Source: Spizellomyces sp. 'palustris' (taxonomy: Eukaryota; Chytridiomycota; Chytridiomycetes; Spizellomycetales; Spizellomycetaceae). From it: a stretch of DNA of 64,000 bases. A program made the position numbers and the translations under genes. Shown here one piece after another: positions 1-11,800 of this stretch (its first letter is position 1; each line of letters begins with the position of its first letter). The DNA is taken from NCBI GenBank assembly GCA_006535965.1, contig QEAR01000032.1:155278-219277 (forward strand). The letters run 5' to 3'. The notes under the pieces were generated by a model. It made no database searches. It was not told the origin of the DNA and saw only the letters and a list, made by a program, of their open reading frames with translations.

Positions 1-1097
1 GCAAGTACTCAATTCTAGCGCGTGCCGAGTCTGTCACTGGCTACCTCTCGGTCATCGAAGATCCCAATTTCCACGATGGCACACGCTTTTTGCGCTGTGA
101 TCATTCACTCATTGGCGGTGCTTACCTGCAGTATGAGATGGACTCTGTCTTTGGATCGTTCTACTATCTTGACTTTGTTCGCTTTGTCGCCCGCAAGAAG
201 GACGACACTGAGAAAGCCTTGCAGATGTAAGCACGTCATCGTAATATCTTTCTCTTCCATTGTTCTAAAAGCCTGATGTCGACTGCTAAATAGCGGGTTG
301 GGTATAGGCGTGACAACGCGGTCGCTAACCCTCCACACATCAATCCAGGTGGACTTGGTTGAGCTCGATCCGGTCGTGTATACTTATGCACGCAAGTATT
401 TTGATCTTCCGGAGCCTCATTCTGTTCACTTTAGTGACGGTCGGGCTTTCCTCGATGACGCTCCCGACGGTGTATATGATTATGTATTACATGATGTATT
501 CACTGGAGGCTTAGTTCCGTCGACGTTATTTTCAGTTGAAGCGCTTCAGAATGTCCGCAGGGTGTTGAAACCTAACGGAGTTTTAGCTTTGGTATGTCTT
601 GTCTCTTACATCTGTCCTGACAAGCTCGAACAGCTTTTGCCTAATTGATATCTGATGTTAGAACTACGTTGGAACACTGCATTCTCTCGCCACCAAGTCC
701 GTCATCAAGACTTTACATACAGTACGTGCCCGTCTTCCATGTACATTCCGTGGCTGCTACTTATCAATTATACCAGGTGTTTCCGAACCTCGAATGCTAT
801 ACAGAAGACCCTAAAGAAACAACCGGACCCGATGCCATTTATAACATTGTTTTCTTTGCGTCGAGCAAGCAGATCGTATTTCTCCCGCCGAGCGAGGATG
901 ACATGGCGAGAGGAGGCCTGTATGCAGAGTTTCTAAAGACATTTGATGATCATCGAGTTGATCTGGATTTCAGAGCCGTGGATGGGGAGCTGATGACGGA
1001 TAAGAAAAACATGTTGCCACAGTTACAAATTGAGAGCGCTAAGAAGCATTGGAAAGTGATGAGGAAGTTGTTCGGGATCGAGTTTTGGGGAGTTTAA
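1..1097 (+). CDS. Spermidine-synthase-fold methyltransferase-like protein, C-terminal part
   Basis: This is the 3' portion of a gene that begins before the window. Exons are 1-226, 294-591, 662-721 and 777-1097, with short GT-AG introns and a TAA stop. The Rossmann nucleotide-binding loop is visible as GLGIGVTTRS just after the first splice, followed by VDLVELDPVV, the acidic strand that holds the adenosyl group in the spermidine synthase family. YDYVLHDVFTGG follows, at the place where aminopropyltransferases carry the catalytic Asp. The C-terminal part (LHTVFPNLECYTEDP onward) lies outside the core fold. Proteins of this kind in fungi often carry N-terminal membrane helices, but that half is not in view. 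Fold assignment is secure. Whether it makes polyamines or is a non-catalytic relative is open, because the canonical polyamine-binding segment cannot be judged here. Confidence 0.8.
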
Positions 1098-1408
1098 ATC
1101 TTCATATGCCTTTGTGCAAGGAGAGTCTAACTCATAGGGACAAGGTTTTAATATATTTGATGTCCGCTGCTTTGGCTGTGTATGTGGCACATTAGACTTC
1201 TGTCGTCTTTGGGCTTGCCTGCGCTGGCTTGGTGCTCACAGCCGATTGGAATGTCACTAAATGTGCGACTGCTTGGATTGTGTCATGATGTGTCATCAAT
1301 CGGCAAGCCACGAGATAAAGTCCCCTTGGTACAAGTAACATGGTTGTCTTCATGTTTCTCGCACCCGTCGCTTTATGCGTTCAGCTATCAGAATTATTAT
1401 AAAACAAT

Positions 1409-2967
1409 ATGGATCCTGGTGTTCAGTCTGCCATCACTGAAGGCTACAATGCCCTTCACAAGGTTCCCATATCAACTCTTCTGAGGCACCGTAGGTACAG
1501 AAAGGGGACGTCGGGTTTGATTTCTGTGCCCGAAGACACAACGTTAGGCGAGGTCATGTCGCTGTTGCGGACTGAGGGAATTCTCGCAGTTCCCGTATAT
1601 AAAGAAGTTGAAGGGGATACCTTTGGCAAAGAATATACTGGTGGGTGTTCGTAGAAAACGCTGGTATCTACTTTAATTTACAAAGCTTTTCGGTAGGCAT
1701 CGTCAGCATCTATGATATTCTAGCATTCACTGTCTTTCAAAAAATATTTGATCAAATGGAGTATGTTATTATCAGTTTCCCCACGCTGTGAGCCCGCCTG
1801 GTATGTCTGGATCTAAATTCTCTGGATTTACCAGCCCGGGGAGTAGCGAGCTTGTTGGAGACGACGCGGATACGCTGAAAGACTTTATCGACTCCATAGT
1901 GGAAGGGCAGCAGATTTACTTTAACACGCCGGTCAGGTCAGGTTCATATTGAGATTTCTAGTCGTGGAGACTCATGCCATGCAATTCGGGGGTAGGTTAG
2001 CGAACTTGTAGGCTTGAGTCGCGAAAGCCAAGAATCCTGGACGTTGAACTCGTCCAGTCCTATATCGAGCCTCTTGCAAATGCTCACCACCGCAGCCTAT
2101 CATCGCGTGTTGGTAATTGACGAGGACGCTTTGGCTGCCTCTGCCATGGGCGACGACGATGGACCTGGTCCGACTGCTCCGCCAGCTGGATCATCCATCA
2201 CAATGGTGACTCAGGTATGGTGTGCTTAGAAGCAGCGATTGAGGCATTCCTAGCTGATTGTTTTATACCTAGACGGACTTGTTATATTTCCTCATGGAAC
2301 ATACAGATATCGCACCAAAGTTGATGGCTACTATTCTCAATTTGCCGGCTCAAACTGTTGACGAGCTGGCTGCACGGCGTGCCAAAGAAGGAGATGCAAA
2401 CCAGGTGTCAGGAAACCGGAAACATATTAGTAGGGTCGTGACAGTGCCAGATTCGGTTACAGCGCTTGAAGCATTCCGGTAGGTCTTTCTATGAGATTCC
2501 TACACAAGCAGCTGTGGAGTTACAGCTGGGTCATATTTTCAAGTGTCATGTACACACACGGAGTAACCGCCGTTCCAGTCATTGATAAAGACGGCGGATT
2601 AGCTGCCAACTTGAGTGCATCGGACCTTCGTGGGATCAGTACAACAAATCTAGAGTGTCTCCTTGATAACGTCTATACCTTCCTTGAGGTAGACACTAGG
2701 AGACGAGCGGATCAAGTGAAAGCAGACCAGCTCAAGTTTGTTGAACCTGAAGCAACATTGCAACAAGTCGTCAATTTGGTAAGATGATGATCAAGTGGAT
2801 AAAACATTTGCATTGTCATCTTATTGATCTATCATTTATAGATGCTTGGGTCGCATGTACATCGTGTGTGGATTGCAGGAGAGGGGGATAAGCCTATTGG
2901 GGTCGTGACTTTCTCCGATGTATTGAGTACACTTGTACCGGATGGGATGATGGCCGTGGAGCAGTAA
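1409..2967 (+). CDS. CBS-domain protein (AMPK-gamma-like)
   Basis: A seven-exon model (1409-1640, 1697-1760, 1835-1936, 2001-2214, 2273-2478, 2544-2778, 2842-2967) is phase-consistent and gives 392 residues. Successive segments look like CBS motifs: an N-terminal one with LISVPEDTTLGEVMSLLRTE ending in GIVSIYDILAF; a second around LVIDEDALAAS leading to MVTQTDLLYFLMEH; a third with VVTVPDSVTALEAFR and VTAVPVIDKDGGLAANLSA; and a fourth with FVEPEATLQQVVNLM ending GVVTFSDVLSTL. Four repeats in two pairs is the arrangement of SNF4/AMPK-gamma and related adenine-nucleotide sensors. I see no kinase-binding signature that would fix it as the AMPK subunit, so a stand-alone nucleotide-sensing CBS protein is equally possible. 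A 45-residue hydrophilic insert rich in Asp, Gly and Pro lies in the second repeat. Confidence 0.8.
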
Positions 2968-3590
2968 AAGGCCCTGTTCGTGTACCCACGGTGTGCTGCC
3001 GTGGCAGTGTATTTTGGTTTCTTGTATACTCTTTTTGTTTGAATCCATTGTGCTTAACCAATTGTTCACGGGTGATACTAATTTTGGAAACAATACCAAG
3101 ATCTGTTTCCTTTCTCCAAGCTTTTGGATTGTCTCTGCGAAAGTTGTCTTTGGACAGAATTTGGGAAATTAGGTCGACTATTTATTTTCCGAACAATCAC
3201 CTCTGTGGACACATTAAGAACAACGGTGCCTTGGGATCAGGCGCCACGATCATCTGCTAACAGTATTCTGACTTTGGAAGCAAACAAAATCGCCTTTAGC
3301 GTCAATTACCGGGAAAAATCCTCCGAGATGAGGCGCACTGAACTATGGCAGAGCCTTACAGATCCTAACTGGCCAGCTGAGCCGGTAAGGATACCTACTA
3401 GTAGAATACCATAGTTTGATGACAAAGAATTCTCTCATCTTAAGAACAATGGCATCCGTCAAACCAAAAACCCGGACCGTTTCAAAATGCTCAAACAGCC
3501 ACACTTGAAGTACTTTTAAGGCAGAGATAGCTCCGTTTTTCTCTGATTCATTTTCACGGCTTCTTTTTGTGTTTGGTTATTCTAAATTCG

Positions 3591-5293
3591 ATGATGCCCG
3601 TTGACCAGGACCTGGTATGGCGCTCTTCCGGGATTTTCGGAGCTCGTTAAGAGCCGGACATCTAATGTATTTTTCCTGATGCCAGTGGCTGAACTCAGAA
3701 TGGTGTGATTGGAGGTGTAGGTAGAGTCTCTTCGCCGGTTCTATCGAGTTGAATTTTAACCCCGCAACGGATACAGGGCGCATCACCGGCTGTGAACACG
3801 CAGAAGTTTGGAAGGGGTTTTATATCGGTACGTTAACCTCTCGCAACCTTGTCAATATCATGGTCCTCTTACAAAGACTTTTTTCATGTTAGCCCATACA
3901 ATCGCATGCTTTATCCTAGTTAGTGAGTGTTGCCCTTGCAGGCGGTGACTTCAAAAAACCTGGGAAAACCAATTAATATACTGCCTTATCATTTCCATAG
4001 TTCTCGGTTCCTGGCTCATCTACAGAAGGGTGTACAAAGACCTCTGGAAAAAGAAGTTAAGGCTGTTTGAGATTAGCAGTGGAATTGTGAAGCCCCGCGG
4101 CACCGAGGTCTTCTTGATTGCCTCGTGTGTGCATCTTTTTGGTATGCAGCTGATTGCTAGCGACTTTCTGTAATTTGATGGGTTATTTAAAGCAGTATCT
4201 CAACAGGAAGAGGACTTTATACCGCAATCGTGCTCGGGAACGGATTCAAGAGTCAGGCCGCGGCTGAATTCATGGTATTTCCATCCTCCACGATCATGTT
4301 CATCCTGGGAGATAGTTTAATTTACCTGCTACTGCAGCATGAATGGCCTTGGGAGACTTTGTACTTTGCTTGCGTGTCGTTCACAATTGGAATGTAAGTA
4401 GCTGACGATCCATCCTCATAAAAGAATTTCTTTCAACCTCTTACTTTTGTTCACAGTATTCATGCTACACCAAAGACCTATATGAACGGCAAAGGAACTC
4501 TGGATGAACTTAGCACTCTCACCAAAGTTCGACTCCCCAGTCAACAAACGCTCAACTTTCTTTTCTACTTCTTCAATGCTCTCCCACCTTTGACACTTCC
4601 ATGGTTCTCCATCGCAGATGGATATGGTCGTGATACTGAAAACTACGTCATGGCTAATGCATTTAATACCGCACATTACGTTTGCTGGTCCGCCTATTGC
4701 TGGTCGTTGGCGGCAGTTGTGCTGTATTTTGGCCTTAAGATGGTCATGATCTTAAAGGCCAATGCGGTGACGGGAGTGAAATCTTCGGAAAGCGGGGTGA
4801 CGCAGAATACTCTTTTGAAGAGGGCTATGATTATTGTGAGTTTCTTGTCTGCTTTTGAGGGTAATGTGCGCACGCATTCTGAAAAAACTGGTTCCTGTTC
4901 TGCTTTAATACGCAGCTGATTGTTACCCTACTCGGAATAAGTGTCATTCTGATAAGCTTCGCTGTCGTTCTCATCGTTTACGCCATTTGGAGGAGGTTGA
5001 TTCAAAGTATCTTTCCTCTCTCCGTCATTGTCGGCTTTATTTGGATCTTTGTCACACCTTTTATGATAGCACCCATCTATATCGCCGTTGGCCTGGGGTA
5101 AGTTAGATATCATTCTCTATTTATTATCTAGATGGCTCACATTTCTTGATTTTGCAGACTCATTCACAGAAGGCCGTCTGTCATAGGCAGCAACAAATCC
5201 GGTAGTAAGGGCTCGCAGTCTCAAAGTGAAACCTCGACTACTAAAAGATCAAAGCATTCTCTGGCGAAGAGTGGTAATGCCATCAATGCCTAG
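3591..5293 (+). CDS. Orphan seven-transmembrane, GPCR-like protein
   Basis: An eight-exon model (3591-3614, 3725-3827, 3893-3922, 4001-4141, 4207-4393, 4457-4835, 4916-5097, 5158-5293) is phase-consistent and gives 393 residues. A short hydrophilic N-terminus without a signal peptide is followed by about seven hydrophobic spans: IAHTIACFILVILGSWLIY, EVFLIASCVHLFGRGLYTA, one or two between STIMFILGDSLIYLLL and YFACVSFTIGII, FLFYFFNALPPLTLPWF, VCWSAYCWSLAAVVLYFGL, MIILIVTLLGISVILISFAV and VIVGFIWIFVTPFMIAPIY. The last 45 residues are Ser/Thr/Lys rich, like a cytoplasmic regulatory tail. Basic residues cluster after spans 1 and 6, which suits an N-out receptor. I do not recognise the family. The 30-nt third exon and the first coding exon are the weakest parts; the true start may be elsewhere, possibly using the open stretch at 3124-3390. 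Confidence 0.65.
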
Positions 5294-5835
5294 TCAGAGA
5301 GGGATAACCAATGTGACCAGAACTAGTTGATTGATGAGATCTATACACTTTTCTCATTGGAGATATGTTGTCTCCGTCGTTGATTCAATATAGTCGACAG
5401 AGATAGTCATCTTTAGCACAGTGCACTGCCCAGGATGGGATGGGGTCCGAAGACACTTATCAGAGCCAAACACATATGGAGTTGCTTGAACTTTATTTCA
5501 TTACGCATAAGTTTATTCCTTCGACTCCATGGGTGCTGGTGATGTGTGAACAAGCAGCCCAATTTGTATGGATCTTGCCAGATTACCGATGAAAAATCCC
5601 TATAACGTAACCCCATCACAAACCACAGATACCATAGGCACCGGCCAAGCATGAGCAGTGACTCACCGGATGATGCAATCACCTGATCCGAAACTGGGCA
5701 CTTTCGCGTAAAAAAAGCGCTGGGTGCAAAGCCTGCTTTGGCGAGGGGTGGTTCACAAGTAACAAGACTCATCAGTGTTTAGGCCTTTGGAATAAAACGC
5801 TTGTCGCAGCAAAACTAAAAACCACGATCTTGCAC
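5294..5835. other. Intergenic stretch without a supported gene
   Basis: This lies between the 7TM-like gene and the NELF-A gene. A 119-codon open frame on the minus strand (5413-5772) has no splice partners, no recognisable motif and biased composition, so I do not treat it as coding. The segment probably holds the 3' end of one transcript and the promoter of the next. Confidence 0.5.
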
Positions 5836-8566
5836 ATGGACGATCCCGGCTTGGCAGCTAACAAAGAACAAGTGTGGCAGAATGTCTCGAATGCCGTCTC
5901 CCGTGACTGGGGTCTCTACGAAACTGTCTCTGTGAACCTTGATAAAAGCTTGTTGGAGTACATAGTGAACGAGCGATGGCCTACAATTCAGGGAGCTGAG
6001 CATAGTGCTTTGCGTGCAGGCCTGGTTCTGGCTGTTCTCATACCATCGCGGAAAAAGTTGATGTTGGACGCCAAACCTGCTGCTGAGAAGGTGAGTGCAT
6101 GACTTACCTGGGCTGTTGTGCACAGGTCATAGCGTCGTGGGTATCGCAGCGATCAGAATTGGGACTGGAGACTGGTCTGTCAATCGACCTCGTGCCTCCC
6201 GCTGTCTGGTTGCCTGCCGCCATCCCAGCTGGTTACCGCAGCAAGCTTTTCAAGTGGGCAGTGGGGTGTTGTGAAGGTTGAGACGTAGGGACTGTGTTCA
6301 TCGGACTATAGACATCTATATACATGTAGAACGCAAGGCGGGCTTTTTTATGTGGTGGAAGGATTCTCACACGGCTTGCTTGGGGAGAGAACCGATTCAG
6401 TGGGCCAAAAGTCCCAGCTTCAAAAGCATTAGAGGACAAACTGCCAAAGTGATGGACAGGTGCTTGCTTGCTCAGTTGATGATTGGTGTCAATATCGTAT
6501 CTTTTAAGAACACTATTGCCCACTCTCAACAATATGGCGGCGCTGTTCGCAATTCTGGCCATGTCTGCAAATGCTTTCCCCACCCTACCTAGTTCTTGCA
6601 TAAGTGTCTTCTGCATTTGCCACAGCATCCGCTATGTAGCCTGTATCTGTATGTCCTATATGGTGCGAGTATCTGACCTCGGCATTTTCGCCATTCCGTC
6701 ATTCCCATTTTCAAATGCAGTTGGTCTCCTTAGCCCAACAAGACGAGGACGAATATGTCCGCGCCCTGGGAACGCTGGGAGCAAATCGAGTCAACGGAGG
6801 AAAGTTTGACGTTGAAATCGACAAGATGGGACCTAGTTTCGTCGATGCACACAAGAAGCTGAAAGATTCATGTAAGTGTAGCATCCGATCCATTTAAAAC
6901 GTCCTCAAGCGTCATCTATAGATGGGACTAATCTTTTCTCTCCTCCTTGCCTTGGTATCAAGTGAGCTCCGTCGACTTCAAGTTTTATCCCCGTGAATTC
7001 TCGTACCTGAATGACCGAGTCATTCAGTCCATCAAAAGAAGCGGTGCGGACCACGTCGAGAAACCCACCCTTAACACCAAGGCCGGTCACGGTATACCTT
7101 CCTTGTTGGAACGCCTGAAGAGCTACGGATTCAAAAGAGAATCAGGTATCACGATGTGGTCCTATCTCGCAGGATTCCACGGACGTTCAAAGCCATGCGA
7201 TATCTCACACATCGTTCAATTTGTGTAGCGCCCTCACCCGTCAGCCCTGCAACCCCAATGGAGATTCCGAAAGTCTCTTCTCCCACTACCATCTCTCCAA
7301 CCACTGCAACACCGACTACACCAGCATGGATGCTTAGGAAAGGCGCTGGTGGTTTGAAAAACTCTGCATATGGCACAAGACGTGAGTATTTGATATGGTC
7401 ACACCCTGCCAACGGTCCTATCTGACATCTCTTACAGGCACGAGTGCCGGAACCAGCGGTCTCCGCAAAGGCTTCGAACGTGAACGCAAAGTTGCCATCC
7501 TTGATTTGGACGAAATGCGAAAGGTAGAAGAAGCAAGAAAAGCGGAGAAGGATGGTAAGAATAAGATCTGTTCTCGATGATGTCCGACCTTGTGGATTTA
7601 TCTCCCATTGGCGTCTTTAGAAAAGAAGGCAGAAAAGGAACGCAAGATACAGGAAAAACAACGAGAAAAACTGGAACGCGAGCGACGAAAAGAGGAAGAG
7701 ATCCAGAAAAAGATCGAAGAGGAGGAGGAGAGATTAGCGGAAGAGAGGAAATTAGCAGTCGAAGAGGAGCAGCGGGCATCGGAAGATAAGGAATCAGCAA
7801 TCGAAGAAGCAAAACAGGCTGCTTTGAATGGTCACTCAGACACAAACACCATTGAAGACATGAATAATATGAATGCCAACGAATCAGTCGAGGAGCGGCA
7901 TACAAGGCGTATGTAGCTATTTCCATAGCGATGGATAGGTGGTCATCTTTAACATACTCTCGCTCTCGTACAGGCTTGAAGAGACGCCTAAGTCTGAGTG
8001 ATTCTGAAGGTACCATACCATCTGCGGAAAGTTTTTTTGACTTGGTCTGCCTGACACTAACATACCACACAGATCCCGACAAGCGATACAAAACGACAAC
8101 TGGACGGACCACACTTACACCTCCTCCAATTATATTCGACCCATACCTTACCTCCTCACGAGTCCAGTCTCCTGACACCTCTTTAAGTGCAGTAAAATCA
8201 GAATCCCCGGATCGTGCTGATACTGAAGAGTCAGCGCAGACTCCAGAGCGGCAATCTGCGGAACAGACAGCGGCAGTCATATTGGGTGATGCTGCAGTGA
8301 GCGTGGAACATCGGGAGAAGCTCGTTGCCTTCTTGCTGGGACAGTATGGTAAGGCAATGTTCCTCTGTTTGTGTTCGTGTGTTGCCCTGAGATAGCCCAA
8401 TTCCCTACCAACAGAACCACATGCCGAGATATATCGCATATCACTGGGTGTGGCAAATATACCGGGCAAAAGTGGTCGTCTGATACCAAAGGAGGTCATA
8501 ATCGAATTGGATTATGCCGCGGCGAAATGGTCAAAACGGGCAAAGCCGATCAAGTCAGCAAAGTAG
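5836..8566 (+). CDS. NELFA: NELF-A homologue (negative elongation factor subunit A)
   Basis: In animals, NELF-A binds RNA polymerase II in the NELF complex and holds it in promoter-proximal pausing. The model has exons 5836-6090, 6721-6871, 6963-7054, 7123-7145, 7173-7381, 7438-7554, 7621-7908, 7974-8009, 8073-8348 and 8415-8566. It is phase-consistent and gives 532 residues, close to the roughly 530 of animal NELF-A. Collinear similarity covers the helical N-terminal domain (an LDKSLLEYIV helix, then LVSLAQQDEDEYVRALG), a conserved FYPREFSYLN segment, a basic patch with QKRIRIPRTFK, a Pro/Thr-rich linker, GLRKGFERERKVAILDLDEM, a long charged coiled coil encoded at about 7621-7900, and a C-terminal domain ending VIIELDYAAAKWSKR. 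The last matches the animal C-terminus in pattern. Exon 1 to exon 2 spans a 630-nt intron, and a 23-nt exon is needed to restore frame. Family call is strong; exon detail around 7054-7173 is less so. Confidence 0.85.
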
Positions 8567-8849
8567 TCTGAATTGTGACCGTCGTGGTTGCAAGTGCGTT
8601 TATCAACGTATGATACCCCATTTCTGTGTAGCTATAGCTTTGGTCGCACTTTTGACAATAGCCATTGATGTGAAGCATAAACAGCAGCGCCCACCGTGGC
8701 TTGCTAGACGTGATTCATAGCTTGAATTTAAGAGTGTACCCTGCTCGGTACAATCATATGTACGATGGTTTCAGCATTTTAGCATCTATAATTTTATGTC
8801 AGTTGAGAAGGTATTATCTTCGTGTACATCTGACCAAGAATGCTCATTT

Positions 8850-11800
8850 TCAATGTGAGAACGCCCCATCCTCAGAGCGAATTTCCTGCATCACATCAAT
8901 ACAATCCAGTTCAAAGCACGTTCCCCTCCGCTTTAGCTCCTCCACCAACCCGGTCAAGAGCTCAAATCCTTCCGCAGTTGACTTGTCCCCAAGCGCGCTC
9001 AAACACCCCAATAGCGCATCACTCAGAAAGATGACACATTTGCTTCGTGCCCTGCTGAGGGCCACATTGAGGAGGTTGCGCGAGAAGAGAAATGTAGTTT
9101 CCGATGATGGATGTGACGACGCGTAGAGGATTAGAGTGACATCTGATTCCATCCCTTGGGACTTGTGTATTGTAAATATTTGAGATGTGGGCGTTTCTGG
9201 AAGGAGCTGTTGCAACGGCAGTCGTTTTTTGTGGTGTGTTATCAGGTGGAGGATTGCCATTGGCCGGGAATGAGGAAGCCGACGAAGAAGGTTGGTTACA
9301 TTCGCTGCTAATGCAGCTTCTGCAGATTCAATTAGTGAATTCTTCCCGGTCCTGTCTCTTTAGATTGGAAAGAGCGTGAGCAGTATATTACTGAACTGAT
9401 CAAGAAGATCCTCTCTCACCTCAAGATCACCATAACCATTGGTTTCCGTCTATCCACGATCGTCGCGAAGACTGGTAGCAGACTTTTGGCAGTTCGAATG
9501 TGTTCTTGGAATTCGGGCCGGGAGATGGGATTTCGTCCAATTATTTGACCGATATTCTGTCGGGCGATTTCAGATGTGGCTGGTGCGTAACTGGAGTACC
9601 CAATGAATCTACGAAGAATGCTCGCAGAGACCTGAATTGAAGAATAACATAAACATGGTACAAATGGTGAGAGTAGGTGGGCGCTTTTACCTTATTCAAT
9701 CTCCAGGTATCAACCAAACTAACCGGTACAACCCCTTCCCCGCCACGTCTAACGATCCAATTGAACAGGCTTTCACCCAACCACCCTTCGTCTCGTTTCG
9801 CCCCGAGTCGCCCTTTAGCCAGCGTTCCGATCTGCAGATGATCCCCCACCATTAAAAGGGACCCGTTACGAGGGCACCACGGCAAAAGCTGCAACGCCAC
9901 GCTCGTCTCAAGAATCGGTAAAAGGGATGCCTCTTCAATGCAAAGCATTACATCGGCTTCTGACATGTATGGGAGGACATGTGCAACCTTTTGCAATGCC
10001 CAGACGGTACCTGCAATGACGACGTGGCGTTTGGCTTTGAGCATATCATGCAAGGGTGTATGCGTACATTTTCGGCTGCACTGACAACGTTTCGAACTTG
10101 TTGGGTGGTATATTATTTTGCCCTCAAAAAGACAAGGCGTCGATCCGGAAGTTGTCAGCCGAATGATGCGAGCACCAGTACTGGGATTGTTCGTGTGCTG
10201 CAGCATTTTTTGGATGACAGTGTCAATTGCGCTATGAGTTTGAGCGGTAAGTAGAATAATCTGGGATCTGGTTGGGCGATTCACGGTAGCTTGATGTAGT
10301 CTTGAGAGAATGAGAGCGCCAAGGAAGAAGCTTTTACCTACGGGATAGAGATGAGACACAATTGGTGTCGGTATCAAGCCTAAGTTCTGACCTTACCTGT
10401 TCCAGGAGGTCCGATGAGAAGCTGCACTGGACGACTCTGGATTGCTTTGATAATGACTTTGTGCTGTCGAGTCAGGGCAATCTTCTTCCCGACATCCACA
10501 GCCAAACAGCCATCCTCATCTATGGGCCACCAACCATCCATTGGAATACCATTCGGTTTTGAAGAAGGCAAAATGTCACCATTCACCAGTCGCATGACAA
10601 TGGGGAGAGTTTGCTCATCATCGCTTCGTCCAATGTTTTGTGTTACCACATCGGCATCCAGAGCCTGTAGATGCTTGAGGGCTGGCTTGAGAGTTTGATT
10701 GGTATAGCGTCGGAAAAGCAGATACTGAGTAGATACTGAAAGATTTGTATGCGTATCAAAACTGAGAATGAAATGTTCACTTGTTACATTGTCTTCGAAG
10801 TGAATGGTTGCAACGCGAAGATATGAAGCATGGCCACGATCTGCTGCCCGCTTAGCCTGATACCGGTTGAAAGCATCACACCTAAACATTGAGGAATATG
10901 AGAGATCCCGATGTAAAAGCAGTTCGGTTCGAAGTTGTTGGTCATCCTCGGGTATCACAAAATACTGGGTAAAGGCGGCTGGCTCCGTGCTGATTTGATC
11001 GTCGATCGTTTCGGACATTATCTGGCATTGCCATGATTTGCCGTTATCTAGCGCTTTAATGGGCAAGACTACCATTGGACTGACAGCAAGCAGCCGCTCT
11101 TGTGAAAGCTCCTGCATATCTCGAGTAGCGTCCATGAGCCGCGAATACGCTAGCTGAGATAGCAAAGGTGTGCAAATCTGCAGCGGGGGCGCGAAAGTGA
11201 AGGGCTTTTCTTGAATGGGTAGGAGGAGAGGCGTTGTAGCCTTGTACATGTTCTGAATGATGGCGAACGTACTGTTGATGTAAGCGAAAAGTTCGCTATC
11301 CACTCTTCGTTCCATCTCCTCGGTGTTACCATTTTGGCTTAGGCGGAGATTGTGGATGTCAACGGCCAGCGTTCCTCGCGGGTCCTCCCGGACAAAGGCG
11401 GAGACATCAACAATGTCAGCCCCAGTCATAATGTGATGCAACTGCGATATGGTAGAAACGGGAAAAGGCAGTGCAAACATTGTGCGAACCTCTTCCACAG
11501 CACACAGGGCACCTGTGTGTACTCTCGTTGGATCGGCATGGCCTTCCTTCATGGCGGCCCCTATAGCTTCATCCACCACAATTGTTCTCAGAATGGTCTC
11601 CGCAGCTTTTTTCACTTGATTATTGGTGCCACCTGTCGCAAGTACGTCCACTAACATCATGCCAAAGTTTCCCAGTTCCTCGGCCTCTCCTACCCAAACA
11701 GTGAGACTTTTTCCAGCTGTTTCTGCTGCTGACATGATACTGTGCAGTACGTTTATGTAGGCTTCAACTGTTGTCGGAGTTCCCACAGGGTAGACTTTCC

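Noticed and set aside
3124-3414. Plus-strand open frame of 96 codons between the CBS gene and the 7TM gene
   Set aside because: It could be a 5' exon of the 7TM gene (a GT donor follows CCG near 3386), but no acceptor links it in phase with better support than the shorter start model.
5413-5772. Minus-strand open frame of 119 codons
   Set aside because: No motif, no splice partners and unbalanced composition.
6290-6480. Possible tRNA-like segment in the long NELF-A intron
   Set aside because: Translated pattern looked tRNA-like, but there is no TTC-R-A loop or acceptor pairing.
7432-8499. Minus-strand open frame of 355 codons across the NELF-A gene
   Set aside because: Its length comes from the biased codons of the coiled-coil and Pro/Thr regions on the plus strand; it has no motif, and the plus-strand exons are supported by family similarity.
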